From DASPKM01 sp035628135 (GTDB lineage: Bacteria > Bacteroidota > Bacteroidia > Chitinophagales > Chitinophagaceae), in NCBI GenBank assembly GCA_035628135.1, contig DASPKM010000002.1:124001-188000 (forward strand): DNA of 64,000 nt. The letters are read 5' to 3'. The translations under genes were made by a program, and so were the position numbers. Position 1 is the first letter of the stretch. Each line of letters begins with the position of its first letter. The notes under the pieces were generated by a model that worked only from the letters and a program-made list of their open reading frames with translations, was not told the origin of the DNA and made no database searches. Shown here one piece after another: positions 9,954-18,536 of this stretch.

Positions 9954-10333
9954 CACTTCTTATTCTTGTACAACTCTTTCTCTTCCTCAAGCAGTGATAT
10001 TACTTTTTTATTGGAATTCATGATCTCTTCCAGGTCCCTGATGCGTTCGTCCCTTTGCCGGATGGTATTTTGCAAGGCCCTGATCTCCTGGTTGAATGCC
10101 TCGATCTCTTTTTGCCGCATGCTCTTCAAAGGCTCTTCGCTGTAATACACTTCAAAAAAATTATACTCCAGCACCACGCAGAGCTTTAACAGCAGCTGCG
10201 TGTCTATCGACCTCCTTTTATAAATATTGCCGACATTCTGCTTGGTTGTATTGATCATTTTGCCCAAGGCCTCCTGGCTAAGCCGTTTTTCGGTCACCTT
10301 TTCTTTGATTATTTGACCAATATGAATTGACAT
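9953..10333 (-). CDS. HTH transcriptional regulator with C-terminal coiled coil
   Basis: The 126-aa protein starts at the ATG at 10333. An XRE-like helix-turn-helix occupies residues ~5-60 (SQEALGKMINTTKQNVGNIY), and residues ~75-126 form a charged coiled coil (EIRALQNTIRQRDERIRDLE). The architecture suggests a dimeric DNA-binding protein without a ligand domain. Its TGA overlaps the ATG of the DUF488 gene by one base (TGATG), so the two are probably co-translated. An upstream TTG extends the frame by two codons but is less likely. Confidence 0.8.
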   Translation of the reverse strand: MSIHIGQIIKEKVTEKRLSQEALGKMINTTKQNVGNIYKRRSIDTQLLLKLCVVLEYNFFEVYYSEEPLKSMRQKEIEAFNQEIRALQNTIRQRDERIRDLEEIMNSNKKVISLLEEEKELYKNKK

Positions 10334-10432
10334 TCGCAAATTTTGGCAATTGCAGTCTATTAGTAATCGGATTTAGTAAAATAAATTTTGTCTTGACAAG
10401 GAAAATTATTTTACAAAACTTATAAAAAACTA

Positions 10433-10440
10433 TATATTTG
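10433..10440 (+). promoter_or_regulatory. Bacteroidota-type -7 promoter element (TATATTTG)
   Basis: TATATTTG matches TAnnTTTG. It lies about 200 bp upstream of the ECF sigma gene, leaving a long leader that contains an inverted repeat (AGCAAGG near 10446-10452 and CCTTGCT near 10474-10480). No good TTG -33 element is present at the usual distance, so the call is tentative. The leader from 10441 to 10637 holds no convincing gene. Confidence 0.45.
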
Positions 10441-10637
10441 TGGTTTAGCAAGGTTTCGGAATAGCCCTCCAAGCCTTGCTTCCCCGGTTGCACACATCCA
10501 CATAGTCATCATATCGGCAGTCCTCGTTGGCAATGGTATCCCTAACGGGTGCATGATTACCAGGATAAGGACATCAACATACAATCATGGCTGTTGCCAA
10601 TGGACTGCCCTTTTATTGGCCGTACAAACCTTATATC

Positions 10638-11387
10638 ATGAATACCAGTAAACCTCCATCCGTATTTTCCATGCAGGCCTTTCAATCCGGAGAGCATGAG
10701 GCCTACAGCACAGTCTTCAAACAATATTATCCTGCGCTTTGCTTCTTCGCCGTAAGGCTGATACAAAATGTGGCAGCGGCAGAAGACATCGCACAGGAAT
10801 CCCTCATAAAACTATGGGAGAAACATGCAGGTTTCAACAGCCCGCACGCCATCAAATCATTCCTGTATATCACTGCAAGAAATGCCTGTTATAATTTTCT
10901 CAAACGCAGCCAGACGGGTACTAAAAACCAAAGCCAATGGTCATTCCTCTGGGAAGATGCGGACGATTACGTATGGAACCAGCTCACCCGCTCCGAAGTA
11001 GTGCGCGAAGTACAACTCATGATCAGCAGCCTTCCGCCGGAATGCCGCAAGGTAATGCAGCACAGCATTGTAGATGGCATGGAAAACCATGAGATCGCAC
11101 AGTTGCTCAAGATCTCCGTCCACACCGTAAAAAACCAAAAGGCCAGGGCGATCTATCTCATGAAAAAGAAGTTCGGCAATAAACCGCTGTTTGTAGCTGC
11201 ACTGGTTTTACTGGACATGCGCACTTCCCATTTCGAGAGCATGCAACAAATGCAGCAGTATTCATCTGGTGCAACTTATACCAACAACCAGCACATACAA
11301 GAGCCCGCGTCAACCTATCATGTACAGCCAGCCGTCGCTTTAAGGCAAGAACAACACTCTTCAAGATGTGCATCTTACACAGTCTAA
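10638..11387 (+). CDS. ECF RNA polymerase sigma factor (FecI-like)
   Basis: The 249-aa protein has a sigma-70 region 2 (residues ~20-85: FKQYYPALCFFAVRLIQN, then AEDIAQESLIKLWEK) and a region 4 HTH (residues ~125-180: SSLPPECRKVMQHSIVDGM, HEIAQLLKISVHTVKNQKAR). The ATG at 10638 is preferred; an in-frame ATG at 10587 would add 17 poorly conserved residues. After region 4 comes an unusual ~65-residue tail that is hydrophobic and then Gln/Ser/His-rich. No anti-sigma or SusC/SusD genes adjoin it, so the regulon is unknown. Confidence 0.9.
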   Translation: MNTSKPPSVFSMQAFQSGEHEAYSTVFKQYYPALCFFAVRLIQNVAAAEDIAQESLIKLWEKHAGFNSPHAIKSFLYITARNACYNFLKRSQTGTKNQSQWSFLWEDADDYVWNQLTRSEVVREVQLMISSLPPECRKVMQHSIVDGMENHEIAQLLKISVHTVKNQKARAIYLMKKKFGNKPLFVAALVLLDMRTSHFESMQQMQQYSSGATYTNNQHIQEPASTYHVQPAVALRQEQHSSRCASYTV

Positions 11388-11497
11388 TTGCTTTTTTTTC
11401 TGCTGTCTTTAGTACTGGAACGCGAAAAAATTGTTTTTATACATCGTTTGTATAATGACCCCGGGATTTTTCTCATGGGTAGCTAGGTTTAATAGCC

Positions 11498-11523
11498 GCA
11501 GGGGAAGTTTTCACTTTCCCTGC
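11498..11523 (+). terminator. Intrinsic terminator-like hairpin
   Basis: Arms GCAGGGGAAGT and ACTTTCCCTGC (one G-T pair) enclose the loop TTTC and are followed by CTTTT. It lies 110 bp past the sigma factor stop and 47 bp before the RteC-domain gene, so it may end the sigma transcript or act in the leader of the next gene. Confidence 0.55.
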
Positions 11524-11569
11524 CTTTTAAATTCGTACTACATGTCGTGACCTATTTCCACTAACATCA

Positions 11570-12139
11570 ATGCAAACAACAACCATTCAATTCAAACAAT
11601 CCTGTGAAGAATTGTACCAGGAACTGTTGAGCGAAGTGTACCAATGCCGCAGGCTAAACCTTTCGCCCACGAGCCGCATCGCTTACTGCTTTAAACTAAG
11701 CGTTGAATACTGGAACAAACTAAGGCATCAGGTAAAACAACATCCCTTCAATTGCGACGAAGAAGAAATATGGTTCTTTAAAACCATGAAGCCTAAATTC
11801 ACCGCCCTTATCGAATACTATACCATGATATACAATGCCGAGCTGTTTATGCCCCGGCTGAAGACAGAAGAAATAAAATCTTTCTGGAAAAAAGAATCGG
11901 ATAAAGTAAAAAACTTCTATTACCAGTACGCAGATTTTTGCGAATACTATAAAAGCGGGGCCGCACATAACGACCACTGCTACTTCCTCCGCTCCAACGC
12001 CGGCGGCGCCAAATGCAATAACAAAGTGTATGAAATAGATGAAGACCTCATCACCTCGCATGGACACCTCGCCACCTTCCTGCTGGCTTACGATATGTAC
12101 GATACTTATATACTGCAACAGCTAAGGACGGTCGCGTAA
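11570..12139 (+). CDS. RteC-domain protein
   Basis: The 189-aa protein resembles the RteC family, named for the regulator of excision of Bacteroides tetracycline conjugative transposons. Supporting patterns are EEIWFFKTMKPKFTALIEYY, FYYQYADFCEYYKSGAAHND and the C-terminal LLAYDMYDTYILQQL. RteC binds DNA through a winged-helix C-terminal domain, but many chromosomal homologues are not next to mobile elements, and no mobility gene is visible here. A role as a regulator is inferred only from the family. No partner is in the same transcription unit. Confidence 0.72.
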   Translation: MQTTTIQFKQSCEELYQELLSEVYQCRRLNLSPTSRIAYCFKLSVEYWNKLRHQVKQHPFNCDEEEIWFFKTMKPKFTALIEYYTMIYNAELFMPRLKTEEIKSFWKKESDKVKNFYYQYADFCEYYKSGAAHNDHCYFLRSNAGGAKCNNKVYEIDEDLITSHGHLATFLLAYDMYDTYILQQLRTVA

Positions 12140-12276
12140 AACACCACAAATAATAAAGCCCACCCAGGCACATGCAATATTTCTGGTTCGGAGAAATGTT
12201 GTAATCGCGCGGTACCCGAAGATAAGAATGCATGTACCGGTAGATGAATGGAACTTATAGAATGAATGATATAAAA

Positions 12277-12310
12277 AAGAACCCCCTTGCTTTCGCAAAG
12301 GGGCCTTCTT
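12277..12310 (-). terminator. Intrinsic terminator of glutamine synthetase gene
   Basis: On the minus strand the arms AAGAAGGCCCCTTTGC and GCAAGGGGGTTCTT enclose GAAA with one bulged base and small mismatches, followed by a run of six T (plus-strand A-run 12273-12278). It lies 56 bp past the glnN stop. The stretch 12140-12276 has no recognisable gene. Confidence 0.8.
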
Positions 12311-12365
12311 GTTGCTTGTCATGTCAGAAACCAGTCTTTGTACCAGGCTGGTCTTGCCATGCAGC

Positions 12366-14564
12366 CTATCTTAAGAACAGTATTTCACGGTACTTTGGCA
12401 AAACCCATTCCTTATCGTCTACCAGCAATTCCAGTTTATCCACGTGGTAGCGGATCTCGTCAAAGAATGCCTCTTTGATATCGGAACAATAGGCAACTGC
12501 TTTATCGCGGGTGCTTTCCATGCTGTTAGCGGTTTTGCGCGCCTCGATCATTTTCTCCACCAGGTCGCTAACTGCATTGATGTGTTCGGAAAGCCTGCCC
12601 AGGATTTGCTTTTGGTTTGCATAGCTGCTCTCCGGAAATCCAACGTCTTTCAACCCCTTGATATTCTGGATGAGGGTGTTTTGATATTTGATGGCGGCTG
12701 GCAAAATATGACTGGTGCAAAGCTCACCCATGATGCGTGCTTCTATCTGCACTTTCTTGATGTACTTCTCCAGTTCTATTTCATACCTTGCTTCCAGCTC
12801 GGTATGGCTGTAAACATTGTTGCTCTCGAACAGGTGCTTGGCTTTTTCAGTTATCAATGCATCCAGCGCCAGGGGAGTGGTCTTTACGTTCGGCAGTCCG
12901 CGCCTGGCAGCTTCGTTTTGCCATTCCTCGCTATAGCCATCGCCTTCAAACAAAACTTTTTCGCTTTGTACAATGTACTCGCGGATCACGTGCATGATGG
13001 CGATCTCTTTTTTCTCGCCTTTGTCTATCAACGCATCTACTTCTGTCTTGAATTGCTTCAGCGTTTCGGCCATGATGGTATTCAGAACGGTCATGGCATT
13101 GGCACAGTTGGCGGAAGATCCCACGGCGCGGAACTCGAATTTATTACCGGTGAATGCAAACGGCGATGTACGGTTACGGTCAGTATTGTCCAGCAACAGT
13201 TCCGGAATGCTGCGGTGCAGGTCCAGTTTTAATATTGCTTCGTCCTGCTCGTCGAACTTGTCGCCCACGCGCTGCTTTACATCCTGCAGCACCTTGCTCA
13301 GGTATTGTCCCACGAACACGGAGATGATGGCCGGCGGGGCTTCATTGGCGCCCAGGCGATGGTCGTTATTGGCTGATGCAATGGAGGCTCTCAATACATC
13401 GGCATAATCATGCACGGCCTTGATGGTATTTACGAAGAAGGCCAGGAACATAAGGTTGGTCTTGGGCGTTTTGCCGGGAGCCAGCAGGTTTACACCGGTG
13501 TCGGTGGCCATGCTCCAGTTGTTGTGCTTTCCGCTTCCGTTGATGCCTGCAAAGGGTTTTTCGTGCAGGAGCACGCGCAGGCGATGGCGGCGGGCAACGC
13601 GGTCCATTACGTCCATCAACAATGCGTTGTGGTCTACGGCCACGCTCACTTCTTCAAACATGGGAGCGCACTCGAACTGCGCTGGTGCCACCTCGTTATG
13701 ACGGGTCCGCAGCGGTATGCCGAGCTTGTACGACTCATCTTCAAAATCGCGCATAAAAGCGTATACGCGTTCGGGTATGGAACCGAAGTAATGGTCTTCT
13801 AACTGTTGCCCTTTGGCGGGGGAATGACCAAATACGGTGCGGCCGCTCATTACCAGGTCGGGCCTGGCATTGAACATGGCTTCATCTACCACAAAATATT
13901 CCTGCTCCCATCCAAGGGTAGCGGTTACCTTGGTAACGTTCTTATCGAAATAATTGCAAACATCTACCGCCGCGTGGTTCAGCGATTCGAGGGCTTTCAG
14001 CAACGGGGACTTATAGTCCAGGGATTCACCCGTATAGGAAACGAATATCGTAGGAATGCAAAGTGTTTTGCCCTGTCCTATTTCCATGATGAAGGCCGGA
14101 GAAGAAGGGTCCCATGCAGTATAGCCCCGGGCTTCGAAGGTAGCGCGCAGGCCGCCGCTCGGGAAGGATGATGCGTCCGGTTCCTGTTGCACCAGTGCGT
14201 CGCCATCAAATTGCTCAATAGCTGTTCCGTCGCCTTTGATGGTAAAGAACGAATCGTGCTTTTCCGCGGTTGCGCCGGTCAGTGGCTGGAACCAGTGGGT
14301 GAAGTGGGTCACGCCCTTACTTTCTGCCCATTGGCGAAGTCCCGCGGAAATCTGGTTGGCAACCGCGCGGTCTATTTTTTTGCCGCCGCGGATAGAGGTG
14401 GTCAGGCTTTTATAAGCCTCATCGCTCAGGAATTCCCGGGCGGTCTTCAGCGTAAAAACGTTCTCTCCAAAGATGGCCGTGATCTTGGAAGAACCCTGCA
14501 CCTTTTTGTGCCCGTTGGTCGAAGCGCTCAAATCGTTGATGGCCTTAAAACGCAATGTTTGCAT
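12366..14564 (-). CDS. glnN: Glutamine synthetase type III
   Basis: The 732-aa length and sequence identify the large type III glutamine synthetase, which joins ammonia to glutamate using ATP. The GSIII N-terminal domain covers residues ~1-200 (FGENVFTLKTAREFLSDEAY), and the catalytic domain follows with GWEQEYFVVDEA, the type III signature GINGSGKHNNWSM, and FTGNKFEFRAVGSSANCANA. The C-terminal ~150 residues are helical. The gene stands alone on the minus strand with its own terminator at 12277-12310, and no glnK, amtB or glutamate synthase is near. The 166-bp upstream region is AT-rich and is the likely promoter. Confidence 0.97.
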   Translation of the reverse strand: MQTLRFKAINDLSASTNGHKKVQGSSKITAIFGENVFTLKTAREFLSDEAYKSLTTSIRGGKKIDRAVANQISAGLRQWAESKGVTHFTHWFQPLTGATAEKHDSFFTIKGDGTAIEQFDGDALVQQEPDASSFPSGGLRATFEARGYTAWDPSSPAFIMEIGQGKTLCIPTIFVSYTGESLDYKSPLLKALESLNHAAVDVCNYFDKNVTKVTATLGWEQEYFVVDEAMFNARPDLVMSGRTVFGHSPAKGQQLEDHYFGSIPERVYAFMRDFEDESYKLGIPLRTRHNEVAPAQFECAPMFEEVSVAVDHNALLMDVMDRVARRHRLRVLLHEKPFAGINGSGKHNNWSMATDTGVNLLAPGKTPKTNLMFLAFFVNTIKAVHDYADVLRASIASANNDHRLGANEAPPAIISVFVGQYLSKVLQDVKQRVGDKFDEQDEAILKLDLHRSIPELLLDNTDRNRTSPFAFTGNKFEFRAVGSSANCANAMTVLNTIMAETLKQFKTEVDALIDKGEKKEIAIMHVIREYIVQSEKVLFEGDGYSEEWQNEAARRGLPNVKTTPLALDALITEKAKHLFESNNVYSHTELEARYEIELEKYIKKVQIEARIMGELCTSHILPAAIKYQNTLIQNIKGLKDVGFPESSYANQKQILGRLSEHINAVSDLVEKMIEARKTANSMESTRDKAVAYCSDIKEAFFDEIRYHVDKLELLVDDKEWVLPKYREILFLR

Positions 14565-14730
14565 ATTTGAAATTTAGTAAATACAAAGAAAGTAATTGTC
14601 TTCAATAATGTCAAAAAAATGGCGAGATTGTGGATTTTATGGGTATAATAATTAAAGATAGCGGAAAAAAGCGATAAGATGGGCCAGTTTTTACGGAACC
14701 GCAGGAGAAAGATGGTGTATTTATTTTATT

Positions 14731-15957
14731 TTAATATGTTCGGCGGCCCATGACAAAGGCTATTATAAGTAGGAGCTCAGGTATTACTTTATACCGGGCG
14801 ATGGCGCCGGGGAAGGGCACGGTAAACCCGATAAAGAGGTACAATCCAACGCCAAAGAATATTGAGAGCCAGATGATTGATGAGCTTTTCCAGTATGCGC
14901 TCTTTTTACGAAGGATGGACGTGAGGAGTAAAAGCCAGACGATAAAGGTTTCCAGGGCCGCCATCCATTGCAGCAGGCCTTTGGCCTCCCAGGGCAGGGG
15001 CCGCAGGAAAGTATTGCCAATTGCCTGCGGCAGCGTCTTGAAAAAGCTGGCCGCCGTAGGTTCCAGCCGATTAAGCTCGTACACGGTATTCCCTTTCAGC
15101 CTGAAAAATTCCTGCTGCCGGTGAACCACGTAAGTAAGCATATTGGTGTTTGGACTGATATAGCTGCTCCCAAAAAAGGCAATCAGCGCAATACCATAAA
15201 CCGATGCAAATACCACCCACGCGGGCTTGCGCATTTTTTCCGCGATCAGCCAAGCCAGCAATCCCGGCGCAAGCACAAGCAGCATCGGCGACCGGAAGAT
15301 CACCAACCCGATCATCCCAACGGCACAAACCAATAAGTGCATGATTTTTTTTGAAGATAACCATGCGTGAAAATAATATAGTACCACCCCGATAGATACC
15401 ATGATCCACGCATCAGGGCGTATGCCGCTGAGCCAAAAGCTGATCGGCGGAATCAGGAATACCAGGAACACCAGCAACCGCCTGCGTTGCGGGAACCGGG
15501 CCGCAAATACTTTAAATACCAGGTATTGCCCCCAGAACGTAAGCAGGTTGAAGAAAACAATGTTCACGTAATAATTCCCACGGCTAAGGATATTGAAGAT
15601 CGCCAGTGGCTTGGTGATGATCCAGTATTCCAGGTCCGACAACAGAAAATACCATCCCGCGGCGAACCCTTCATTTCGCTTAAAGCTGGCCGTTAGGTCG
15701 AGGTCTGCGAAGAATTGCAAGGGCTGGCCCATTAATTTGCGGTACTCCTGTATCGATCCATAATGCAGCATCCAGGTATCGTCGCCACCATAAAACCGCT
15801 GGAACAGGTAGCCGTACAGGCATCCCATGAATACCTTGAACCCAAACACCACTGTTATTTCAAAAGGACTCAGCGTGATCTTGCGCCGGCGCAGCCTGCT
15901 GTAAATAAAGAACAGGCTGAATACAAAAAAAAACAGGAAGGCAATAACTGCGAGCAT
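14731..15957 (-). CDS. Polytopic membrane protein of envelope/polysaccharide type
   Basis: The 408-aa protein is strongly hydrophobic, with about 9-10 predicted membrane segments, the first at residues ~2-20. It contains an FYGGDDTWMLHYGS loop early on and SGIRPDAWIMVSIGV in the middle. The acidic loop residues after the first membrane helices recall GT-C glycosyltransferases, but no family signature is clear, so no enzyme activity is claimed. It follows the SGNH hydrolase gene (82-bp gap, same strand), and two glycosyltransferase genes lie beyond, which suggests a role in surface glycan assembly or modification. Confidence 0.6.
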   Translation of the reverse strand: MLAVIAFLFFFVFSLFFIYSRLRRRKITLSPFEITVVFGFKVFMGCLYGYLFQRFYGGDDTWMLHYGSIQEYRKLMGQPLQFFADLDLTASFKRNEGFAAGWYFLLSDLEYWIITKPLAIFNILSRGNYYVNIVFFNLLTFWGQYLVFKVFAARFPQRRRLLVFLVFLIPPISFWLSGIRPDAWIMVSIGVVLYYFHAWLSSKKIMHLLVCAVGMIGLVIFRSPMLLVLAPGLLAWLIAEKMRKPAWVVFASVYGIALIAFFGSSYISPNTNMLTYVVHRQQEFFRLKGNTVYELNRLEPTAASFFKTLPQAIGNTFLRPLPWEAKGLLQWMAALETFIVWLLLLTSILRKKSAYWKSSSIIWLSIFFGVGLYLFIGFTVPFPGAIARYKVIPELLLIIAFVMGRRTY

Positions 15958-16039
15958 AGAATTTCAGCCGGTTGTTTGTAAGGATAATTGACAGCGGTTA
16001 AAGCTAATCAATTTTACTGCCTCGTTGTCACACAAATAT

Positions 16040-17254
16040 TCACAGAGGCCTGGGCCTGATATTGTTGAATTCCAGTATTTCGTTCGCCATCAACGTTGCG
16101 ATGTATTCGTTGGCCTCAGGGGTAAAGTGGCAGTAGTCAACAAATACCTGCTTATCCCATGAATGCAGCTCCTTTAATAATCTTACCCTGCCAGGCGGAG
16201 TATAACCGCCGTTAAACACTTTCCACTTGAAGGTATTGTGCAACGAGTCGTTATACGTAGCAGTATAATAATTATAGAGCGCCCTTTCCGTAACATTCAT
16301 CCGCGCCGTATCCCGGAAAATAATATGGGGTTGAATGTATAGCAAATGCGGGTGGCCATTGCCGGTAAGCATGCTATCGAATTGTAATAACTGGCTATAA
16401 AACGAGTAAACTGCTTTGTCGATGCCGGACCGCGGCTTTACAAACCCGACGGCGCCCAGCGGCCGGCCGCTCCATGTTTTTCTTGCGGGATAATGGTTTT
16501 GCTCATTGCGTGCAAGCCTGTTAGAATACCGGTAGTGAAAGGAAAACTGTTTTAATTGATGTATGAATGCCGAATGTGAGGTCAATGGTATGATAATATT
16601 CAATGGAAAATCAAATAAAGCGCTTTCCTTCCATCGCTTGCGGATATACTCCGGAACAGTTTCATTGGGACCGATCACGGCGGGCTCGTTCTCCCCATCC
16701 ATCGATATCACCCAATCCATCTTGTATTTTGCGGACAGTTGTTGATACCGTTGCATGCTCTGCCATACCGCAAACCCCGAGTTGGCGGCATTAAATACGC
16801 GGACCTTGCGATCGGGCATCTTTATTTGTAGTTTCTTTTCCAGCAATCCGGCGATCGTTTCTTCGGGTTTGTGGTCGGTCACGCCGGCAATGTCCAGCCA
16901 TTCGCCGTCTTTATTGGAGCCGGCGCCCTCCATGGCCGAGCCGCCGAAAAGAAATACCCAGAAATCCCCCGGTTTTTTCTCGGGCATATCAACGTCCCTG
17001 GGTTGTACGCGCATACCTTCCTCATTAAACTGGTAGTGGCGGTAATAGTCCAGGTAAAAAGGGCGGTTGCGGAATACCAGGGCGCTATCGCTCATTTGCA
17101 AGGTATTGCCTTGTATGTACAGGGAGGTGCGGTAATTTTTATACTGGGCGGCAAACACGATGCGGAAAATAATTTCCAGCACTACCAATACCAGCAAAAT
17201 ACTGATAATGCTAAACGTCCATAATTTTTTACGCGTCCAATTGCCAGTGCGCAT
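16040..17254 (-). CDS. Membrane-anchored SGNH/GDSL-like hydrolase
   Basis: The 404-aa protein has one N-terminal membrane anchor (residues ~11-33, FSIISILLVLVVLEIIFRIV) and an extracytoplasmic SGNH-like domain. Block I is FLFGGSAMEG near residue 101-110, with the nucleophile Ser after GG. Block III is probably SMDGENE, and the C-terminal DYCHFTPEANEYIA supplies the Asp-x-x-His pair. Such proteins often add or remove acyl groups on surface sugars. It precedes the polytopic membrane protein gene on the same strand with an 82-bp gap. Substrate unknown. Confidence 0.75.
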   Translation of the reverse strand: MRTGNWTRKKLWTFSIISILLVLVVLEIIFRIVFAAQYKNYRTSLYIQGNTLQMSDSALVFRNRPFYLDYYRHYQFNEEGMRVQPRDVDMPEKKPGDFWVFLFGGSAMEGAGSNKDGEWLDIAGVTDHKPEETIAGLLEKKLQIKMPDRKVRVFNAANSGFAVWQSMQRYQQLSAKYKMDWVISMDGENEPAVIGPNETVPEYIRKRWKESALFDFPLNIIIPLTSHSAFIHQLKQFSFHYRYSNRLARNEQNHYPARKTWSGRPLGAVGFVKPRSGIDKAVYSFYSQLLQFDSMLTGNGHPHLLYIQPHIIFRDTARMNVTERALYNYYTATYNDSLHNTFKWKVFNGGYTPPGRVRLLKELHSWDKQVFVDYCHFTPEANEYIATLMANEILEFNNIRPRPL

Positions 17255-17396
17255 CGGATCGATGGATTTATTGGAATTATACCACAGATTTATTTAAGAT
17301 TACCGGATTGCGCAGATTTTTTTTCCCCCATTCTGTGTAATCCATCAATCATTATTAAAATCTGTGCTTTTTTCCCAATCCGTGATACATTTGCGC
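17255..17396. repeat. Intergenic region with copy of dispersed 'TCTGTGTAATCC' repeat
   Basis: The divergent spacer between the SGNH and glycosyltransferase genes carries the segment 17331-17370, TCTGTGTAATCC then about 16 bases then AAATCTGTGC. It closely matches 33471-33508 and, inverted, 33282-33320. It looks like a dispersed intergenic repeat of this genome. No promoter was assigned with confidence. Confidence 0.55.
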
Positions 17397-18536
17397 ATGC
17401 CCGGGCCTTCACCCAACAAGCTCATTGCATTTGTTTCCAGCAATGCATGGTCGGTATACAATTTCAGGCTGGATGTCATCCGTCACCTCCTTGCGAGGGG
17501 TTTCCGCATCCTCGTCATCGCGCCCGGCGACGAATATTCATCGCAGTTGGTTAAAGAAGGCTGCAGTTTTATCAACATCCATTTCGATAACAAAGGCGAA
17601 AATCCTGTCCAGGACATTTCCCTGTACAGCCAGCTAAAAAAAATATACAGGGAAAACAAGCCCGATTTTATTTTTCATTTCGTCATCAAGCCTAATATCT
17701 ATGGTTCGCTGGCAGCCGCCCGGTTCAACATTCCTTCCGTGTCGGTGGTCACCGGCCTTGGTTATCCATTCGCCAGGCGCAACTGGCTGTATCACCTCGT
17801 AAAGCTCCTGTACAAGCGCGCCATGCGCAGGGTTACCGAGGCATGGTTCCTGAACAACGAAGACGCCAAAGTGTTCATCACTGAAAAGATCATCAGCATA
17901 CAGAAAGTAAAAGTTCTGCCCGGCGAAGGCGTGAATACCGAGCATTTTTCGCCCGATATGCCAGCTACACTTCCCAAGAACGGCCGTTTCATTTTTCTCA
18001 TGAGCAGCCGCCTGCTGTGGAGCAAGGGCATTGGCGTATATGCCGACGCGGCCCGCATCCTGCAGAAAAAAAACATCGACGCGCGCTTCGAGCTATTGGG
18101 CTTTTTTGAAAAGCACCATCCCGATTCCATCAGCGAGGAACAATTATACCTGTGGGAGCAGGAGGGACTTATTCACTTCAACGGGTTTGCAAAGGATGTA
18201 AGGCCTTATCTTAAAAATGCTGACTGCCTCGTATTTCCATCCTTTTACAATGAGGGCGTGCCGCGGGTACTGATGGAGGCGGCCAGCATGGAGCTGCCCA
18301 TCATAACAGCGTTTAACCGTGGCTGCAAAGAAGTGGTGCTTAACAATTCCAACGGTTATGTATGTACGCCGAATGATCCTTTTGACCTGGCGGATAAAAT
18401 GGAAAAAATGATGAACCTTACAGTAGAAGAACGTAGCAGGATGGGCAAGAACGGCCGCTCGCTCGTCATCAAAAAATTCAATGTTACGAGGGTGATCGAA
18501 GAGTACGACCGTACGCTCAGGAAGCTGTCAGATTGA
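17397..18536 (+). CDS. Glycosyltransferase family 4
   Basis: The 379-aa protein is a GT-B fold, retaining group 1 glycosyltransferase. The N-terminal acceptor domain starts with KLIAFVSSNAWSVYNFRLDV, and the donor domain shows LPGEGVNTEHFSP, MSSRLLWSKGIGVYADAA and the E-x7-E-type nucleotide-sugar motif in PSFYNEGVPRVLMEAASMEL. It resembles cytoplasmic enzymes that build lipid-linked capsule or exopolysaccharide repeat units. The ATG at 17397 is preferred to an upstream GTG at 17364. Its last 20 bases overlap the 3' end of the convergent next gene. Confidence 0.9.
   Translation: MPGPSPNKLIAFVSSNAWSVYNFRLDVIRHLLARGFRILVIAPGDEYSSQLVKEGCSFINIHFDNKGENPVQDISLYSQLKKIYRENKPDFIFHFVIKPNIYGSLAAARFNIPSVSVVTGLGYPFARRNWLYHLVKLLYKRAMRRVTEAWFLNNEDAKVFITEKIISIQKVKVLPGEGVNTEHFSPDMPATLPKNGRFIFLMSSRLLWSKGIGVYADAARILQKKNIDARFELLGFFEKHHPDSISEEQLYLWEQEGLIHFNGFAKDVRPYLKNADCLVFPSFYNEGVPRVLMEAASMELPIITAFNRGCKEVVLNNSNGYVCTPNDPFDLADKMEKMMNLTVEERSRMGKNGRSLVIKKFNVTRVIEEYDRTLRKLSD

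Noticed and set aside
12444..13232. 262-codon plus-strand frame inside glutamine synthetase
   Set aside because: Antisense to the clear GSIII gene, with no motif of its own and no start signal.
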